A DNA stretch of 64,000 bases from Galaxea fascicularis (lineage: Eukaryota; Cnidaria; Anthozoa; Scleractinia; Euphylliidae). Within the stretch, counting starts at the first letter, position 1. Every line of letters begins with the position of its first letter. The position numbers and the translations under genes were made by a program. Location: contig OX419346.1 of the NCBI GenBank assembly GCA_948470475.1, forward strand, positions 3,815,231-3,879,230, written 5' to 3'. Shown in pieces: positions 34,651 through 48,500 of the stretch. The notes below the pieces were generated by a model. It saw only the letters and a program-made list of their open reading frames with translations. It did not search any database and was not told the DNA's origin.

Positions 34651-37600
34651 ATGGCGAGAAGTCCAAACATGCCTAATCAAGAAAGTGGCGTTACATCATC
34701 AGATGAAGAATACCTGGACTTTGATGACGATAATTTGAGAGGTAAGGTAGAATTTTGAAACCTTAAAAATTGAACAAGGAGAAGCAAAATCGAACACCAA
34801 CAGCCCCGAGTACAGCAGAATCTCGCCGAGATTCTGCTATACAGTAGAATGAGTGTGGGGTAATATGCATCATATGGATAACATACTGGGAGTGGGCGCA
34901 AGGTAAACACCACCAAGACTGAAATATGCGTTTTACTCTAAGTGACAAAGGGAAACGCAAAAAAAAAAAATAAAATAATAATAAATAAATAAATCTGAGT
35001 TCAATTTGCAAACCATGACGTTTGAATTATTGGTTGGGACGCTCTACCAGTGAAAAATAGGATATTTATTAGTGGGAGCGAACAATTCTTCAGCCTGACC
35101 AAGTTACAGGTAAAATACATGAAACATAATTTCGACGTAACGAAATCCTCGTTATTAATTACGAACACACAATATAGTTACATTTATCAAACGGATGAAA
35201 GAGGAACAGACCGACAGCGATATGAACTTAAATCCTTTAATCCTGTAAGAAGAGAACCTCTTCGCACAGACATTACATTGTGATTTTGGTTGTTCCGCAA
35301 ATTCGTTATAAAGCAGAGGTTTTCCGATGTAACAACCCAATTTCTCCAGTCCCTTAATTTGCATTTCAGGTTAAATCGAGGCTTCACTGTACAAAAAAGG
35401 CATTGATTTAAAATTTATTTTATTGCAGCGATTGCGGAAGTGTACAAGAATGCAGGGAACGATGAGTATCGCAAAAAAGAATTTAACAATGCTATGTATT
35501 TCTACACAAAAGGAATCAAAGTGAACTGCAAGGACATCGAAATGAAAGCCCAACTTTACAGCAACAGGGCAACCACCCATTTTTGTCAGGGTGAGGCTTC
35601 CTTCTTTTCTGCTACACTCAGCTAAAAAAAAAAAACAGGAAAAAAAAAAAACAAACAAAAGCGAAAACCAAAAAATGCCGTTTTGAGCAACATAAACGAC
35701 AATCCACAAATATTGAGGTTACTTTACGTGTATTGTGAAACTATATAAATGCCGACATTTTTTGTGATACCTCGCCGTTTATGCGAATGTTTCGGTATTC
35801 CCAGTTATTTGCTCAAGTCTCGAAACACAAACGGGCCGGCTGAACAGTAAATTTACCATTTTGTTTTGGGTTCTCTGTGCAAGGGTATTATCTTAACAAC
35901 TCTTTATGGCTTCCAGAGAACTACCAAGACTCGTTTAAAGATGCAAGAGCCGCTGTTGAGTTGAATCCAACTTACATAAAAGCAATAGCTAGAGGTAAGG
36001 TTCACTTACCTTGTTTTATTTGAATGAAAGCCACTTAAATCGAGCCATAGGAACAGATTAGGGATTAGAACGGCGGATATTCAATAGAGGTTTCTATGGG
36101 AAGTCACTGCCTCAAGGAGTATCCGCTTACCTTTTCTCCGGCGAAGTTGGTATGTCTGTTACATTCAAAAGACCGAAAACAATGTGGCTCTTTTTGATAC
36201 CTTGAAGACTCAGGAAGAATTAGGAATGAAAGCCTAGCCGACTATATAACACTGAGGACTTTCCATGCTTCCTTGCTTAAGAAGCAAGATAGAAATGCTG
36301 CATTTACAGCCTGTTCCATTGTATATCGGATGAATGGTTGTTTCCAAAAAATTTCAAGGGAAAATGAATTTATAGCAAAAACTAAATGTGCGACCTTCGT
36401 CTTCACTGGTGGGGAATGATTTTTTGAGAATTACTTGACGTTGGCTTAAAATTGACTTTTTGTGTCGCTGTCGCTTAATTTCGACCGGTGCATTAGCTGG
36501 AGAGAAAAATTGGGTTTCGTAACTTAAGCCTTAAAATGTTTTTCGTCTGAATTTTAAATAATCGTTGATGTTTGCCAGGTGCCAGAGCTTGTTGGAAGCT
36601 TGGTCTTTATGAAGAAGCCATAACCTGGTGTGACAAAGGCCTTGCGGTATCTTTTTATCACTTTCTTTCGTAATTAATATAAATAAATCACATGATCGAA
36701 GCAACACAAAGTTCTCACTTCACGTTGAACGGTTGTAAACGTCGCCTTTTGATCGGTGTGGAGGAGTTAGCGACTAATGACGTCATGAGTAGAAGAAAGT
36801 AGAAAAAATGCTGTCTAAGGACGTTCGCGTGTAAATTTTCCAACATTGACTTTTTCGGAGACTTTTACCACTGTAAGATGATGAGTTTGTTATGTCAGGA
36901 ATGTAAAGAAAAAAAAAAAGGGGGGGGGGGGTCATCGACTTCATTTCGGAGAAAACATACCCGGAAGAACACCCTAAATCTAAATCTAAATAAGGCCACA
37001 GTGTCTGTAAGCCCAAAAATATTGCAATTAAATCTTTGAAGTGAAATGTTCTCTGCCAAATATTGTTTAAGTGGACCTATTAAGTGAATTTAGTTTCACG
37101 CCCCTTGCATCCGCAAGATTTCAGGAGATTAGTCTTTTCAATGACTTTGTTTGCCATTAGCATTTATGTAGAGTATTCTTTTTGGCTCAGAAAGCGAAGA
37201 TGAACGCAAAACATTGCGTCCCTTGATGCACACAATAAAGTGCAGTCTATGGTCATTCATGATCAGTGCGTTAACTTCCTGCGGTGGTGTCGTTTCTGTA
37301 CAAGCAATTTAGTTCACTTAACCAGACAACCAGATCAGCAAAAATAGCAAAACATTTTTGGACTTAAGAAGAGAGTCTGTAACTGAACTAAACAAACAGA
37401 GAGCAGCCAGAGAAATGGGGATAGAAATGGGGAAACTACAGGTACGTCTTCCTTATAATCCAAAAAATGTAGCCAAAACAGTTTGTAGGATATTCCTTCG
37501 ATAGTTTCTTTAGAAATATAGAGTTCCGCAGGCAACAATCATGCTTAAATCGAAGATCTAACCCATTGCGTCGCAGTCACAAATTTTTACCGCTAGATTA

Positions 37601-40600
37601 ATCAAGAATTGCAATTGATCTTGAGCTGTTTCCTGCCTCAAAAAATAAGAGGTTAAGAAATCAGAAATGAACACGAATAATGTCTATACGTAGAGTCAAC
37701 GGTCATATTTTGCTAATAATGCTCTCTAGATCGATCGTCTGCTCCGCGTAGCCATCATGTCCTTTTTCATTACCAAGTCTTACTTGGGGAACTCCCATCT
37801 CATAATCATTGATAGTTTAGATGTCCCAGTGATCCTCATGATCCTCTAAGGAAGCAAATACTGGCAATAGCAATCACCAAAAGTCTAAATAACATCGACA
37901 AGCAGCTCACGAACAGATTTTTAAAAGAAATTGTTTCCAGACTAGTTTCGAGATGTACATTGTATCTTAAACGCTTCTATAATGTTGTTGAAAGAAACTG
38001 AAAATAAACTCTTCTTCTTTTCAACAGAGCGAAGTAGGAAGTGAGGCTTCTGATGGAAGCGGCGGACACGCAAATATCAGGATTTTAGAATTCTGCTTAA
38101 AAACTGCACAAGAAACGGGAGACAAGACCAAGCAAAAAATCCTACTTTTTCAACTTGGCGATGCCTCCTGTGTTGCCGGAGATTTTAAAAAAGCCATCTA
38201 CCACTTTGGCCTGTTGCTACAATTGGTGAAAGAAATGAACGACAGGCTAGGAGAAAGAATTGTTTATGGCTTACTTGGTAACCTTTATCACCGTCTTGCA
38301 GAATATGAAAAGGCATTTCACTACCACGAACTCCACCTACAACTGGCAAAAAAGACTTGTAACAGAACTGTGGAAGGAGTGGCCTGTGGTTATCTTGGCA
38401 GTGATTATTGTCGCCTTGGAGATTTACAAAAGGCCAACTACTACTTTGAACTCGAACTGAACATTTCCAAACAAGTGGGCAATAGGATAACTGAAGGAAT
38501 CGCTCACTTTCATTTTGGAAACTTATTTGCAACTGAAGGAAATTTTAAAGAGGCCATTAGGTGCCTCGAAATTTCTTCACAAATTGCAAAAGAAACACAT
38601 GGCAGGTTTCAAGAAGGAATCGTCTGTTGTTCTCTTGGTAACATCTACCAATTTCTAGGAGAATTTGGAAAGGCCATTCACTATCACAAACTCTACCGGA
38701 AAATTACCCAAGAACTGGGTGACAGGGCAGGTGAAGGCAAGGCGATTGGTAAATTGGGCAGTGATTCCTACCTTCTAGGTGATTTCAAAACTGCTTTTTA
38801 CTACCATGAGCTGTCCTTGCAAATAGCTAAAGACACTGGTGACAGGATAGGCGAAGGAGTCGCTTATCGCGATCTGGGAAGGGATTTGCAGTGTCTAGGG
38901 CATTTCAAGGAGGCCATTTCCTACCACGATCTGGGCTTGAAAGTTAGCAGAGAAGTAAACAACAGGCGGGCAGAGGGAGAGGTTTACTGTGATCTTGGAC
39001 ACGATTATTATCATCTTGGAGATTTCAAGAAAGCTCTATACTATTTAGAGCTCTTTTTACAGATTGCCAAAGAAGAACGTTTTAAACTTGGAGAGCGAGT
39101 CGCGTACTCTTCACTTGGCACTGTTTACAAAATGCTCGGAGATTTCAGAAAAGCCATTTACTATCATGAGCTTTCTCTAAAAATTGCCCAAGAATTGGGC
39201 GTCAAGACATACGGATCTGATTATGGCAACCTTGGATGTGTCTACGAGTGCCTAGGAGATTCTGAAATGGCTCTTCACTACGGCGAACTTTACCTCAAAT
39301 TCACCAAAGACGTGGGGGACCGGCATCAAGAAGGAAGGGCGCATGGTTACCTTGGCAGCAATTATTTAAAACTAGGTAAATTTAAAAAAGCCATTTTGTT
39401 TCATGAACGTGAACTAGAAATAGCGAGAGAAGAGGGAAGCACGTTTCACGAAGGGGTTGCCTATAATCATCTTGCCGTAGATTATGCTACTCTTGGAGAT
39501 ACAGAAAAAGCTATTTACTTTCATGAAAAGCAGCTACAGATTTCGAAAGAAGTGGGAGACAAAAATGGGGAAGGACAAGCATATGGTAATCTGGGATCGT
39601 GTTTTTATCATTTGCGGGATTTCAGAAAAGCAAAACAGTACATGGAACACAGTCTCACCATAGCCAAGAGCACAGGTAACAAGGTCGAAGAGGCAGAAGG
39701 ATACAATTGTCTTGGCCTTTACTACACCTCAATGGGCTTTTTAGCCGAGGCTATTGATCATTGGAAAGCGAGTATAAGAATTCTAAATGAAGTAAGAGAT
39801 TCTCTCCAGTTTCAAGATAAATGGAAAATAAGTTTGCGCCATCAATATCAAACCACATATTGTTATTTATGGCACGGTTTGTTAAGCCAAGGCAAGATAG
39901 TAGAGGCGCTGATAGCTGCTGAGCAAAGTCGTGCTCAAGCGCTCAAAGATCTCATGGAAATCAAGTACGGCTTCGAAACATGCGAAGATGATTTAAGTTC
40001 TGTCAAAAAGACCCTCCACAGCACCTTAAGTTGCCTTCCATCAAACACAATTTTTGAAGCCGCTTTTAACCAAACAGTCTATTTCTGGGTTGTACAGAGA
40101 GGGGAAATCATCCTGTTAACGTGTAAAGAAATCGGTGATAACCTAGCGGTTGACTTTGACACTTTCGTTAGTTCTCTGAAAACGAAAGCTTTTGAAGAAA
40201 TTGGGGTGAGGGCTGGTGTGAAATGTGAGGACCGGTCACTAGAAAAGCGATATGGCTTAGAAAGTTCCGTTGGGTCGCATCATTGTCAATCGGCTCCCCT
40301 GCATTTTGAGGAAAATTCCCTCAGAACGTTGTATAAGTTCATCATCGACCCAATTGTAAACATTGTTAATGGCGACGAGCTTCTTATCGTTCCCGAAGGA
40401 AATCTGTGGCTGGTACCGTACGCTGCACTCCTGGGTTCGAATTCAAAGTACCTGAGTGAATCATTCAGAATTCGAATGATCCCATCGCTGGAAATTTTCA
40501 AAGTACTCGCGGATTGTCCAGCAGACTATCACCTCAACAGAGGAGCGTTGCTCGTTGGGGATCCGTGGGTGCAAGATGTAATCACCCCTAAGGGGAGTAA

Positions 40601-42109
40601 GCTAAAGCAGTTGCCTTGCGCCAGAGAGGAGGTGCAGATGATTGGGCAAATCCTTAACACTGCGCCTCTCACTGGAACAGACGCGACAAAGGAAGAGGTG
40701 TTAAAGCGACTCAGCTCAGTTGCATTGGTGCACATTGCAGCCCATGGCCGTATGGAGACCGGCGAAATTGCCTTGGCACCAAACCCTTCAAGTTTATCCC
40801 AACCTCCGAAAGAGGAAGAATATCTATTAACAATGAAAGACGTTTTGAATGTGAATCTGCTAGCAAGATTGGTTGTGCTTAGTTGCTGTCACAGTGGCTG
40901 CGGCGATATAAAATCTGAGGGTGTAGTTGGTATTGCAAGAGCTTTCTTGGGTGCCGGTGCTCGTTCTGTTCTGGTGTCTCTGTGGGCAATTGATGATAAG
41001 GCCACTCTGGAGTTCATGAAAATTTTCTACAGCCATTTAGCTGAAGGAAGAAAGGCCAGTGAAGCTTTACACCAAGCCATGAAATCCATGAGAGAGTCTG
41101 ATGTGTTCAGTGAAGTGAAATATTGGGCACCGTTTGTACTCATTGGAGATGACGTTACTCTGAACTTGGGAGCAGGTGAGTAATGGTCTGTATCAATGTC
41201 ATTTTTTGGAGAACGGCGTACCTACCCCTCCCCTACCCAAAATTAACACTGACTTATTAACTTATTATAACTTGTTGGGTTAGGGGAGGGGTAGGTGCGT
41301 AGTCGCGGTGTATAGCCACATTCTGGCACGATCGGATTTATTTGTCCACGAAGAGTCAAGCGCCTGTCACGTGGTCTAGTAAGCCACACATGTATGCACT
41401 GCGGACCTATTTTTTAAGTGGTGAGCAGAATATATGTTGTGTGTCAATTTTTTTTAACTGGTTTAATTTTGATTTTCCTTTGTCTCAGAGCCATTACCAT
41501 AATCTCAGATAAAGGAAAACAAAAATTAAACTGGTTTGAAAATTTTCAAACCAAGGAAAAATTTGAACCACAACATGTAGACATGAGGTGGAATCTTAAT
41601 TGTCATATTGCATTACGAATTTAACCAGCGTAATGAAAGTGAATCAAAGAAGCACCCAAATATAAGCAAGACCACCTGTACAAAAATGTGCAAGTTCAGC
41701 TAGAAAGGAATCAATCCTAACCTCGCTTGGAAGACTAATAGCTGAACTCACTGGAATCAGTGAAGGATGACAAACCATTCAGGAGTGGGAAAAACAGTAA
41801 TTATAACCTCACCTACGTTTCGCCATTTCCGTGTAGCCATTCTTCCCGCAGTTGCCGACATTTTCAGGTTTGTTACTACTTTTCAAATTTAAGTCTGGCT
41901 ATTAAACATTACGCGTTCAAAAGTAAAGTATATCACCCCCCCTCCCCCCCAAAAATGACGGTATTGTAAATAGCTCGTAGACTAAAATGTGATTATTGTT
42001 CATATTATTATTAAATTATATTGTAATTGAAATTATTTTGTTTCGGTTTTGTTCTGCAGCTTCGGAAGCTTTGCACCCCGAGCATTGTTCTGAGGCAGAA
42101 AGGGAATGA
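34651..42109 (+). CDS. TPR-CHAT protein 1 (TTC28-like, about 1,198 aa)
   Basis: Six exons by splice signal and phase: 34651-34741, 35429-35590, 35917-35994, 36579-36646, 38028-41175, 42060-42109 (stop TGA). Exon 1 is an acidic leader ([13 protein letters not shown], then [12 protein letters not shown]). Exons 2-4 form a co-chaperone-type TPR domain ([34 protein letters not shown]). Exon 5 holds about 14 TPRs of 40 residues ([19 protein letters not shown] type) and then a CHAT domain. CHAT features are [24 protein letters not shown], candidate catalytic His1039 ([10 protein letters not shown]), candidate Cys1087 (LSCCHSGCG) and [24 protein letters not shown] domains belong to the caspase/separase clan. 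In bacteria TPR-CHAT proteins are proteases in immune systems; the animal role is unsettled. No signal peptide is seen, so it is probably cytosolic. The last exon adds about 15 residues ([15 protein letters not shown]), splicing away the stop at 41181. Confidence 0.9.
36906..36931. repeat. Homopolymer A-run followed by G-run
   Basis: About 14 bases of A-rich sequence are followed by 11 or so Gs, in intron 4 of TPR-CHAT gene 1. The tract could form a triplex or G-quadruplex and is prone to sequencing error. Confidence 0.7.
41219..41301. repeat. Inverted repeat with C-rich/G-rich arms
   Basis: TACCTACCCCTCCCCTACCC pairs with TTGGGTTAGGGGAGGGGTAG after a spacer of about 40 bases. It lies in the last intron of TPR-CHAT gene 1, just after the donor at 41176. 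No equivalent is seen at that place in gene 2. Confidence 0.7.
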
Positions 42110-42940
42110 AGGAGCCAGGCCGGCAGTCACCTATATGGAAATAGGAGATTTCTCATACTGCGTCAATTTTGGTTAGAATAACAGTATAGCGGCTTTGAAA
42201 GCTAATACTCATTCCTTTTATTGGTTTAACCTTTTAGAATTCAAACACTTAGATAAAAAGAATCTTAAAGTTTAGAACGTTGAAGGGCGACCAATGATTC
42301 AAAGTATATAGACCTAGATAATTTACTGGGTTTGGGAAAAATAATGGGAAGATTCCTTTAAGTCTTGATAAACAAAGTGCAGAAGCGAGGATAATTAAAA
42401 CGTTCTCGTAGGGCAGAGTTTTAATCCTCAGAGTGATCAGAATGAAATTCCTCCTTGTAACGTAACTTCTGTAGAAAATGTGAAGGGTAGCAAATGAAAA
42501 TTTAAATTTTGATATTAGGGTTTAAAGCTTGATATATTTGCAGTGCTGATCGTGATATTGAGATTTCATAAACAAAGAATAGTATTTTTTCAAAGTCATT
42601 TTTTCTCTTAAACCAATTTCGTTGAGGCGACCACTATAATGCGTCTCTGAACATTTTTAATCTGTGGCCAGTGCCGATATCAAGCGTGAAAGTAATTAGT
42701 AAATGATTTGGATCAATAATGAATGACGATCAGAAACACTTTACTTCAAGTGGTTCATCCGTGCGTGGCACTCTCGTTGAATTCTTCTGTTGCAGTGATA
42801 TCTCAAAACAATCGAGCACCCTCAAATTCTTGTGTAATAAAAATTATTGTAAGTAAAGAGCAACACTTTTCTCATAAGCAATAATAGGGTAAGTTCACTT
42901 CTTGAAAATGTAAAGCCTGTGGAATGTGGCTTCGAGTGAC

Positions 42941-43212
42941 AAGAATACCTCACAAATTAATGTGTTTAGATATCCTGAAAGCCACTCATTGGGCACTATG
43001 GCCACGTGGTAGCGGGCATTACCCACCCAGTTAAAACTTTAACTTTAACTTTAGGCTCAAACTTTATTTGGTCAATTTAACTTTAACTTTAGGCTCAAAC
43101 TTTATTTGGTCGATTTAAGGGGTAATGCCTGCTACCACGTGGCCATATATAGTGCCCAATGAGTGGCTTTCAGCTTACCTAAACTCATTAATTTGAGTGG
43201 TATTCTACGTTA
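42941..43212. mobile_element. MITE with terminal inverted repeats of about 80 bp
   Basis: The left arm (AGAATACCTCACAAATTAAT, then GAAAGCCACTCATTGGGCAC and GGCCACGTGGTAGCGGGCAT) is the near complement of the right arm ending at about 43212. The short interior is a direct duplication of TTTAACTTTAGGCTCAAACT and flanking bases. The matching place in copy 2 (about 54768) lacks it, so insertion probably followed the gene duplication. Confidence 0.85.
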
Positions 43213-43959
43213 ACTTCTTGACTTTCCTCCTTGTCCACGTATTTTCATTTGATACCAGAGGAGAATGTTACAATTTAGTTGGAGAAAAAATCAGATCAGG
43301 CATTTTAAGTTAAGACTCGACTGCCGTGGCGAATAGTTTCGTTTTTTCATCCAACTGACCACTCATGACTTGGGGTTATGGGAGAATACTCGCTAGTTTT
43401 GCCACAAAATTTGGCAAAAGCCCTTAATGCGCAAACTCTGTGGAATTACAGTAAACGAGTACTGCTTGACAACAGGTTAAAAGTCCTGTTAATGTAATGA
43501 AATAAATTAAATCACCGAAATTAGTTATTTGTTGTGTCCCTCCCAAACAGTCAAAGGACCTCGCGGATGATTTTCATGGAGCACATGAGGTGTAAAAATG
43601 GCAAATCCTTGATACATAAATAACTGAATTACACTGTAATTTAGTGATATTTATGCCAGTTAACTTGACGTGGCAGTGACCAACTTGAAAGCCTTAGCTA
43701 CTTTGGTCACTGCGCGCACTGATTTAAATTTTATCATAGTTGTCTGTACCCTTTTTTTGCTGTTTTACTCTGTAGTGTATATTAATTTTTTACTCCTTGA
43801 GTATCATATGTAAATAGTGCAAAAACAATAAAAGTCTGAAATAACAGAAACAACGGAGACTCCTGTTTACAGAACGCAGCGCTGGTTGACGAAATTAAAT
43901 TTACAAAGTAAATGATAAAAATAACGAATAGTTTTGCTTGATAACAATGTTAACAAACA

Positions 43960-44487
43960 GTAGTATATCCTGTAGTCGACAAATACCCCCTCAATAGAGC
44001 CGTTTTTTGCCAAAAATAAATCTCCCAGCTTCAACCTCCCCCGACTCCCCATAGCCGGGGAAAGTTTAAACTGGGAGATTTATTTTGGCAAAAGACGGCT
44101 CTATTTCGGTGGTATTTGATTGACTACAGGATATACTACTCAGAGTGGGCAGCAGCCCCACCGCGCTGGATACCCCTCTCTCTTTAATAGGGGTGCTGCT
44201 ATAGGTGCTCGATAGCCCCCTCTCTTTAATAGGGTGGGGCGCGGTGGGGCGGTGTTTTGGCGCGCTGGGGCGCGTTGGGGCGCGGTGGGGCTGCTGCCCC
44301 CTCTGAGTAATATATTCTGTAGTCGATCAAATACCACCGAAATAGAGCCGTTTTTAGCCAAAATAAATCTCCCAGCTTCAACGTTCCCCGGCTGTGGGGA
44401 GTCTGGGGCAGTTGAAGCTGGGAGATTTATTTTGACAAAAAAACGGCTCTATTTCGGTGGTATTGGTCGACTACAGGATATACTACT
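43960..44487. mobile_element. Compound fold-back element (two hairpin MITEs around a GC-rich inverted repeat)
   Basis: Hairpin 1 (43960-44140) and hairpin 2 (44307-44487) both start with GTAGTATATCCTGTAGTCGA or a close variant and end with its complement. Both contain ATAGAGCCGTTTTT and AAATAAATCTCCCAGCTTCA and their complements. Between them, GGGCAGCAGCCCCACCGCGC (about 44146) and GCGCGGTGGGGCTGCTGCCC (about 44280) form a third inverted pair enclosing repeated CTCTCTTTAATAGGG. The corresponding place in copy 1 (about 33535) is uninterrupted, so the whole unit is an insertion. Confidence 0.85.
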
Positions 44488-45570
44488 CAAATTTCTCTTT
44501 CTGTCAGGTCTTTCGGAAAGTTTCAGTTTCAACCATAACCGGGGAAAGTCAACCGGGTATTGCATTTTCTAATTTGATCCTTGTTCAAAACAGAAAGTAA
44601 TCTCAACTTTCATTGGATAAAACATTGAACTGAAAGAACTCAGTATCCGCAAAGCAAGCCAGTAAAGCAGTTTTCTTAGTAGTCAACAGGAGGCACTTTT
44701 ATAAGAATCCCAATGTCTTAACCTAGAAAGTGTAAAAACGGTTAACTCAACACAGTGAAAGAGGACCAGCAGATTGCACGGTGCATACAAGGTCAGTCCA
44801 AAGCAACTTTTCCGTACGTTCCCAAACATTCTAAGTTTTCAATGACGCTGAGTTTGATCACTTCAATACCACAGGCTAACGCGACAAAATCAGGGCAAAC
44901 AAACTGGAAATTTTATGTTATAGAAAGGAAAGTTTTAGTTGTCATAAAATTTGTTACAATTGTCAAACCTTTAGTGATCGCATTCAGACCTTGAACAAGA
45001 GAACGTCATTCGACGAGCACTTCAGTCTAACTGATGAAATTTCAAGGTATATTAATTCAGGATTGCAAGCCATGCAGTCAACATTGCTAATCGCATATAT
45101 TTTTTAATTTACAGTGTTCTCTTTTAACGTGTACCTCATGCTGTAAAGGTTTCTGACATTTTGTCTCAGCTGCAATTTCCAGTAATGGCACTTTTTGCTC
45201 CCTTTAAATGTGTTTCGATCATCTACTAGCTTTGATTGTTGTCTTTTTCCACCGAAGAATCTGGTTATTTTCATTGGATGGGCCCACAATCAAGCACGTT
45301 TTCCTCTCTCGTTCAAAAGCGAAAAACGTCCTGACTTGCATGTTTTGATTTCAAAAATGTCACGAAACAGTCAGCTGTTTGGCAAAGAGTTTTGGTAACC
45401 TTCAAGGAATCGAAAACGAAAATATTCGGTACAACTTTCTCACCAAATCCCAAGATTAGGGAATTCTTCATTAGCATTTTCCAGGGAGGACATAAACCTT
45501 AAGTCTGTGATTCGTTATTTTTGACACAAATGCTTTTCATCAAAGTTTAATTTTAGCGGATGCACGATTC

Positions 45571-48500
45571 ATGGCGACGGGAACAACAGCAACGAAGGAC
45601 GGATGTGACGTTACGCCACACGATTTCGATACACTTGAGTTTGACGACGACACTTTGAAAGGTAAGATAAACTATCAACGACTTTACCACCTGTAAAATT
45701 ACTTCTTTACTTTACTTCAAAGACGGAGATCACTCAAAGGGCTTGATTCGTAACCGCTGTTTCGGGAAATTGAACCGCGCTCACTCCCCTGCTCCCCTCC
45801 GGACCTTAGTGAGCAACCTCTTACCCAGGACTTTTCGCTTCTCTTTCCCTAAAGAGGAGGCAAAGGTCCTGCGTACAAGGTTGCCAAAAACAATTCCGTG
45901 TTCCGTGTGATTTAGAAATTGTTCAGCGTGTAATAAACTCAAACGCAACTTTGGTAAGAAAAAATGCTGTAGCCAGGGTACGTTCCAACCGACAAGCTCA
46001 GAACATCAGAACGATAAATCATCACCTATCTTACTGCGCCACACTCTCTCTGCCACACCCATAAGTAATAGTAATTATCTTTAATAGCAGTTGTAATCTA
46101 ATAAAAACGTCCATATTTCTTGATCTCTAGCCCTAATCCCCACCAACGTCAAGCTTTTCAAGGCTTTACTCTAGCGTTAGAAGCAAATAACTAGGGTGAC
46201 AGCATATTTATACTTCACAATTTTGGTGTACTTGAACATAGAATTCTTGCCAGGTCGCCAAATGAAAAAACTACCATATATTTCTAATCCTCATTGAGTT
46301 TCTTATTATATTAGCAATTGCTGAGGTATACTTTCAAGAAGGTAACCAAGAATACAGGAAAAAGAACCTCGACAATGCAGTATACTTCTACACGGAAGGA
46401 ATTAAAGTCGAGTGCAAAGATAAAGAACTGAAAGTTAAACTGTACAGCAACAGAGCAACAGCTAACTTTGGCTTGGGTAATATCTTTTCTTCTTTCTAAA
46501 AACTGCAAAAACGTAAACACACGCCTACACGTAAATAATGCTTTTAGTATTGTCAACAATTACTACGCCGAAACAACCATGATTTTTTTATTTATTCATT
46601 GAAATTGAATACCACAAATGATAACAAAAAATAAAGCAACGAATCAAGTATATTTAGAAATATAAAAGGTGAAATCTAAGTAATTAGGCCAGTTTATACA
46701 GAATACGAGATTCCTTATTTTAAATAAACTACCTGAAATAAGGTATAAAATACATAGGTTACTGATATAGGCAAATCACATCAACAATAAATAATCAGAA
46801 AACTATAAAAGTCTCCTTGTTTAAGTTAAACTTATTATTATAAAACTGACTCACGTTCTTACTGAACAATGATAATTGTTCGATTGTTCTAATGTCTACA
46901 GGCAGGCCGTTCCATAAATCCACGATGCGATTAAAAAAATGAGAATTGACCTATTGTAGGTTTCATATATGTTGCCAACGGTATTTGCGAAAAATGATAC
47001 GCAAAGTGTTCTTTCTTGGTCTCTGCTTTTTCGCTGATGCAGCCTCTGGTTTGTTTGAACAGGAAATAACCAAGAAACACTAAATGACGCCTGGGCCGCT
47101 ATCAGCCTGGAACCAACGTGCACCAAAGCCATAGAGAGAGGTGCAGTTTGAGGCCCTGGTTTTTGTTGCAATTTTCAATTATTATTATTGGTGTTTAACA
47201 TGACACAATATTATTTCATGTGAATACTTCCAAGCCTAAAAGAAAATTTGTCTTCCTCAATCAAACCCGTATTGTTTAGAATGTCTATCTAAGCTTAGGT
47301 CAGCTTGAACGCCACCTCGACAACTGCGGAATACTGTTTCTTGAGCGTATTATTTCGACATAGAAAATGTTTTATTAGTTCCGAGCGAAAGGCACAGCTA
47401 CCTCACATCTTGACAAGTTATTTCTTGAGAAATTTTTTTTTAAATTGAAAAGTTTTATCTTGAGATGACGTTTACTGATATAATGTTTTCCATTAACTAA
47501 CTCCATGGTGAAAGTATTTTGTTATATGCCTTCTCATGATCACTGTTTCGCTTTAGAAAGCCACACAAAGGCTATGACAGAGGCAAAACAGACTTCTGAA
47601 TTGAAACGTTATGTCCTGGATTCATTCTCTTTGGTACCAACAACTACTGGAATTTTCTTTCTATTAAAGAAAAGAACTCAAAAGGGGCAATGTCCTGGCG
47701 ATTCCTTTGGAGGTCAAATTATATTAACCGTATATACCCTCAAGTCGACCAATGCTAATAACAAAAATTGTCCTTGAACACCAAAGATAAAAAGTAAATA
47801 AAAACATAATCGGTATTTGGCTATTTTTTCTACAGCACAAGACAAGAACTTGAAGTAATTTGAATCTCGATTTCAGTCCTTGCCATCCTAAGCCAATGAG
47901 GCCTATTTACAAACTTGCTGAATAATTGTTACAATAATGCTAACGATAAAAATACTTTTTATTGTTGGGGTTGCTCCCAATATTTCCTTCAGCTTCTGAA
48001 AGGTGTGACATAGCTTGTGACATAGCTTCCTTAATCCTTGATAGTGACTACCATCTAGCTTTATGTTACTATATCCGCGCACTAGTTCGTCAATAGTACA
48101 AGTAATGATCACCAGGGATCAGTTCAGTTAACGTTTAGACATACAACATGTGAAATATGTCGGCAGAATACACATGTTGATATTGGTGATAAAGTGTTGA
48201 GGAGAGAAAATGAACGTACACAAAGATTAAATTAAATTTGTTTTAAGGGTGACAAAAGTCATTTTGCAAATCTGACACATTAGACTCTTTCCAAAGTTAA
48301 TTTAGATAATGAATTTTTCTTCTCCACCTTAATAGGAGCAAGTGCTTGCTTAAAACTACGCCTGTACGATGAAGCCATTGGGTGGTGTGATAAAGGACTG
48401 GCAGTATCCTTTGAGATAAACTTCTTTCCAACCGTTAAAAGACTATTTTCAAATACCATGGAAATACAGTAAACTTTGGTCGTTGAAAATATGAAGACTT

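Larger units (their letters stand above)
33440..43560 (+). repeat. Tandem segmental duplication, copy 1 (contains TPR-CHAT gene 1)
   Basis: It aligns in order with about 43860-55080. Anchors include AAATCACATTTACAGAGTGA (33480) with AAATTAAATTTACAAAGTAA (43891), TTCTGTCAGGCC (33540) with TTCTGTCAGGTC (44499), all six exons, TCATATTGCATTA (41602 and 53300), and AATGAAATAAATTAAATCAC (43496 and 55031). The limits are approximate. Confidence 0.8.

Noticed and set aside
46896..47171. 91-codon minus-strand open frame in intron 2 and exon 3 of TPR-CHAT gene 2
   Set aside because: It is a shadow frame over exon 3 and a dead LINE fragment. The real LINE frame is a different one and contains stops.
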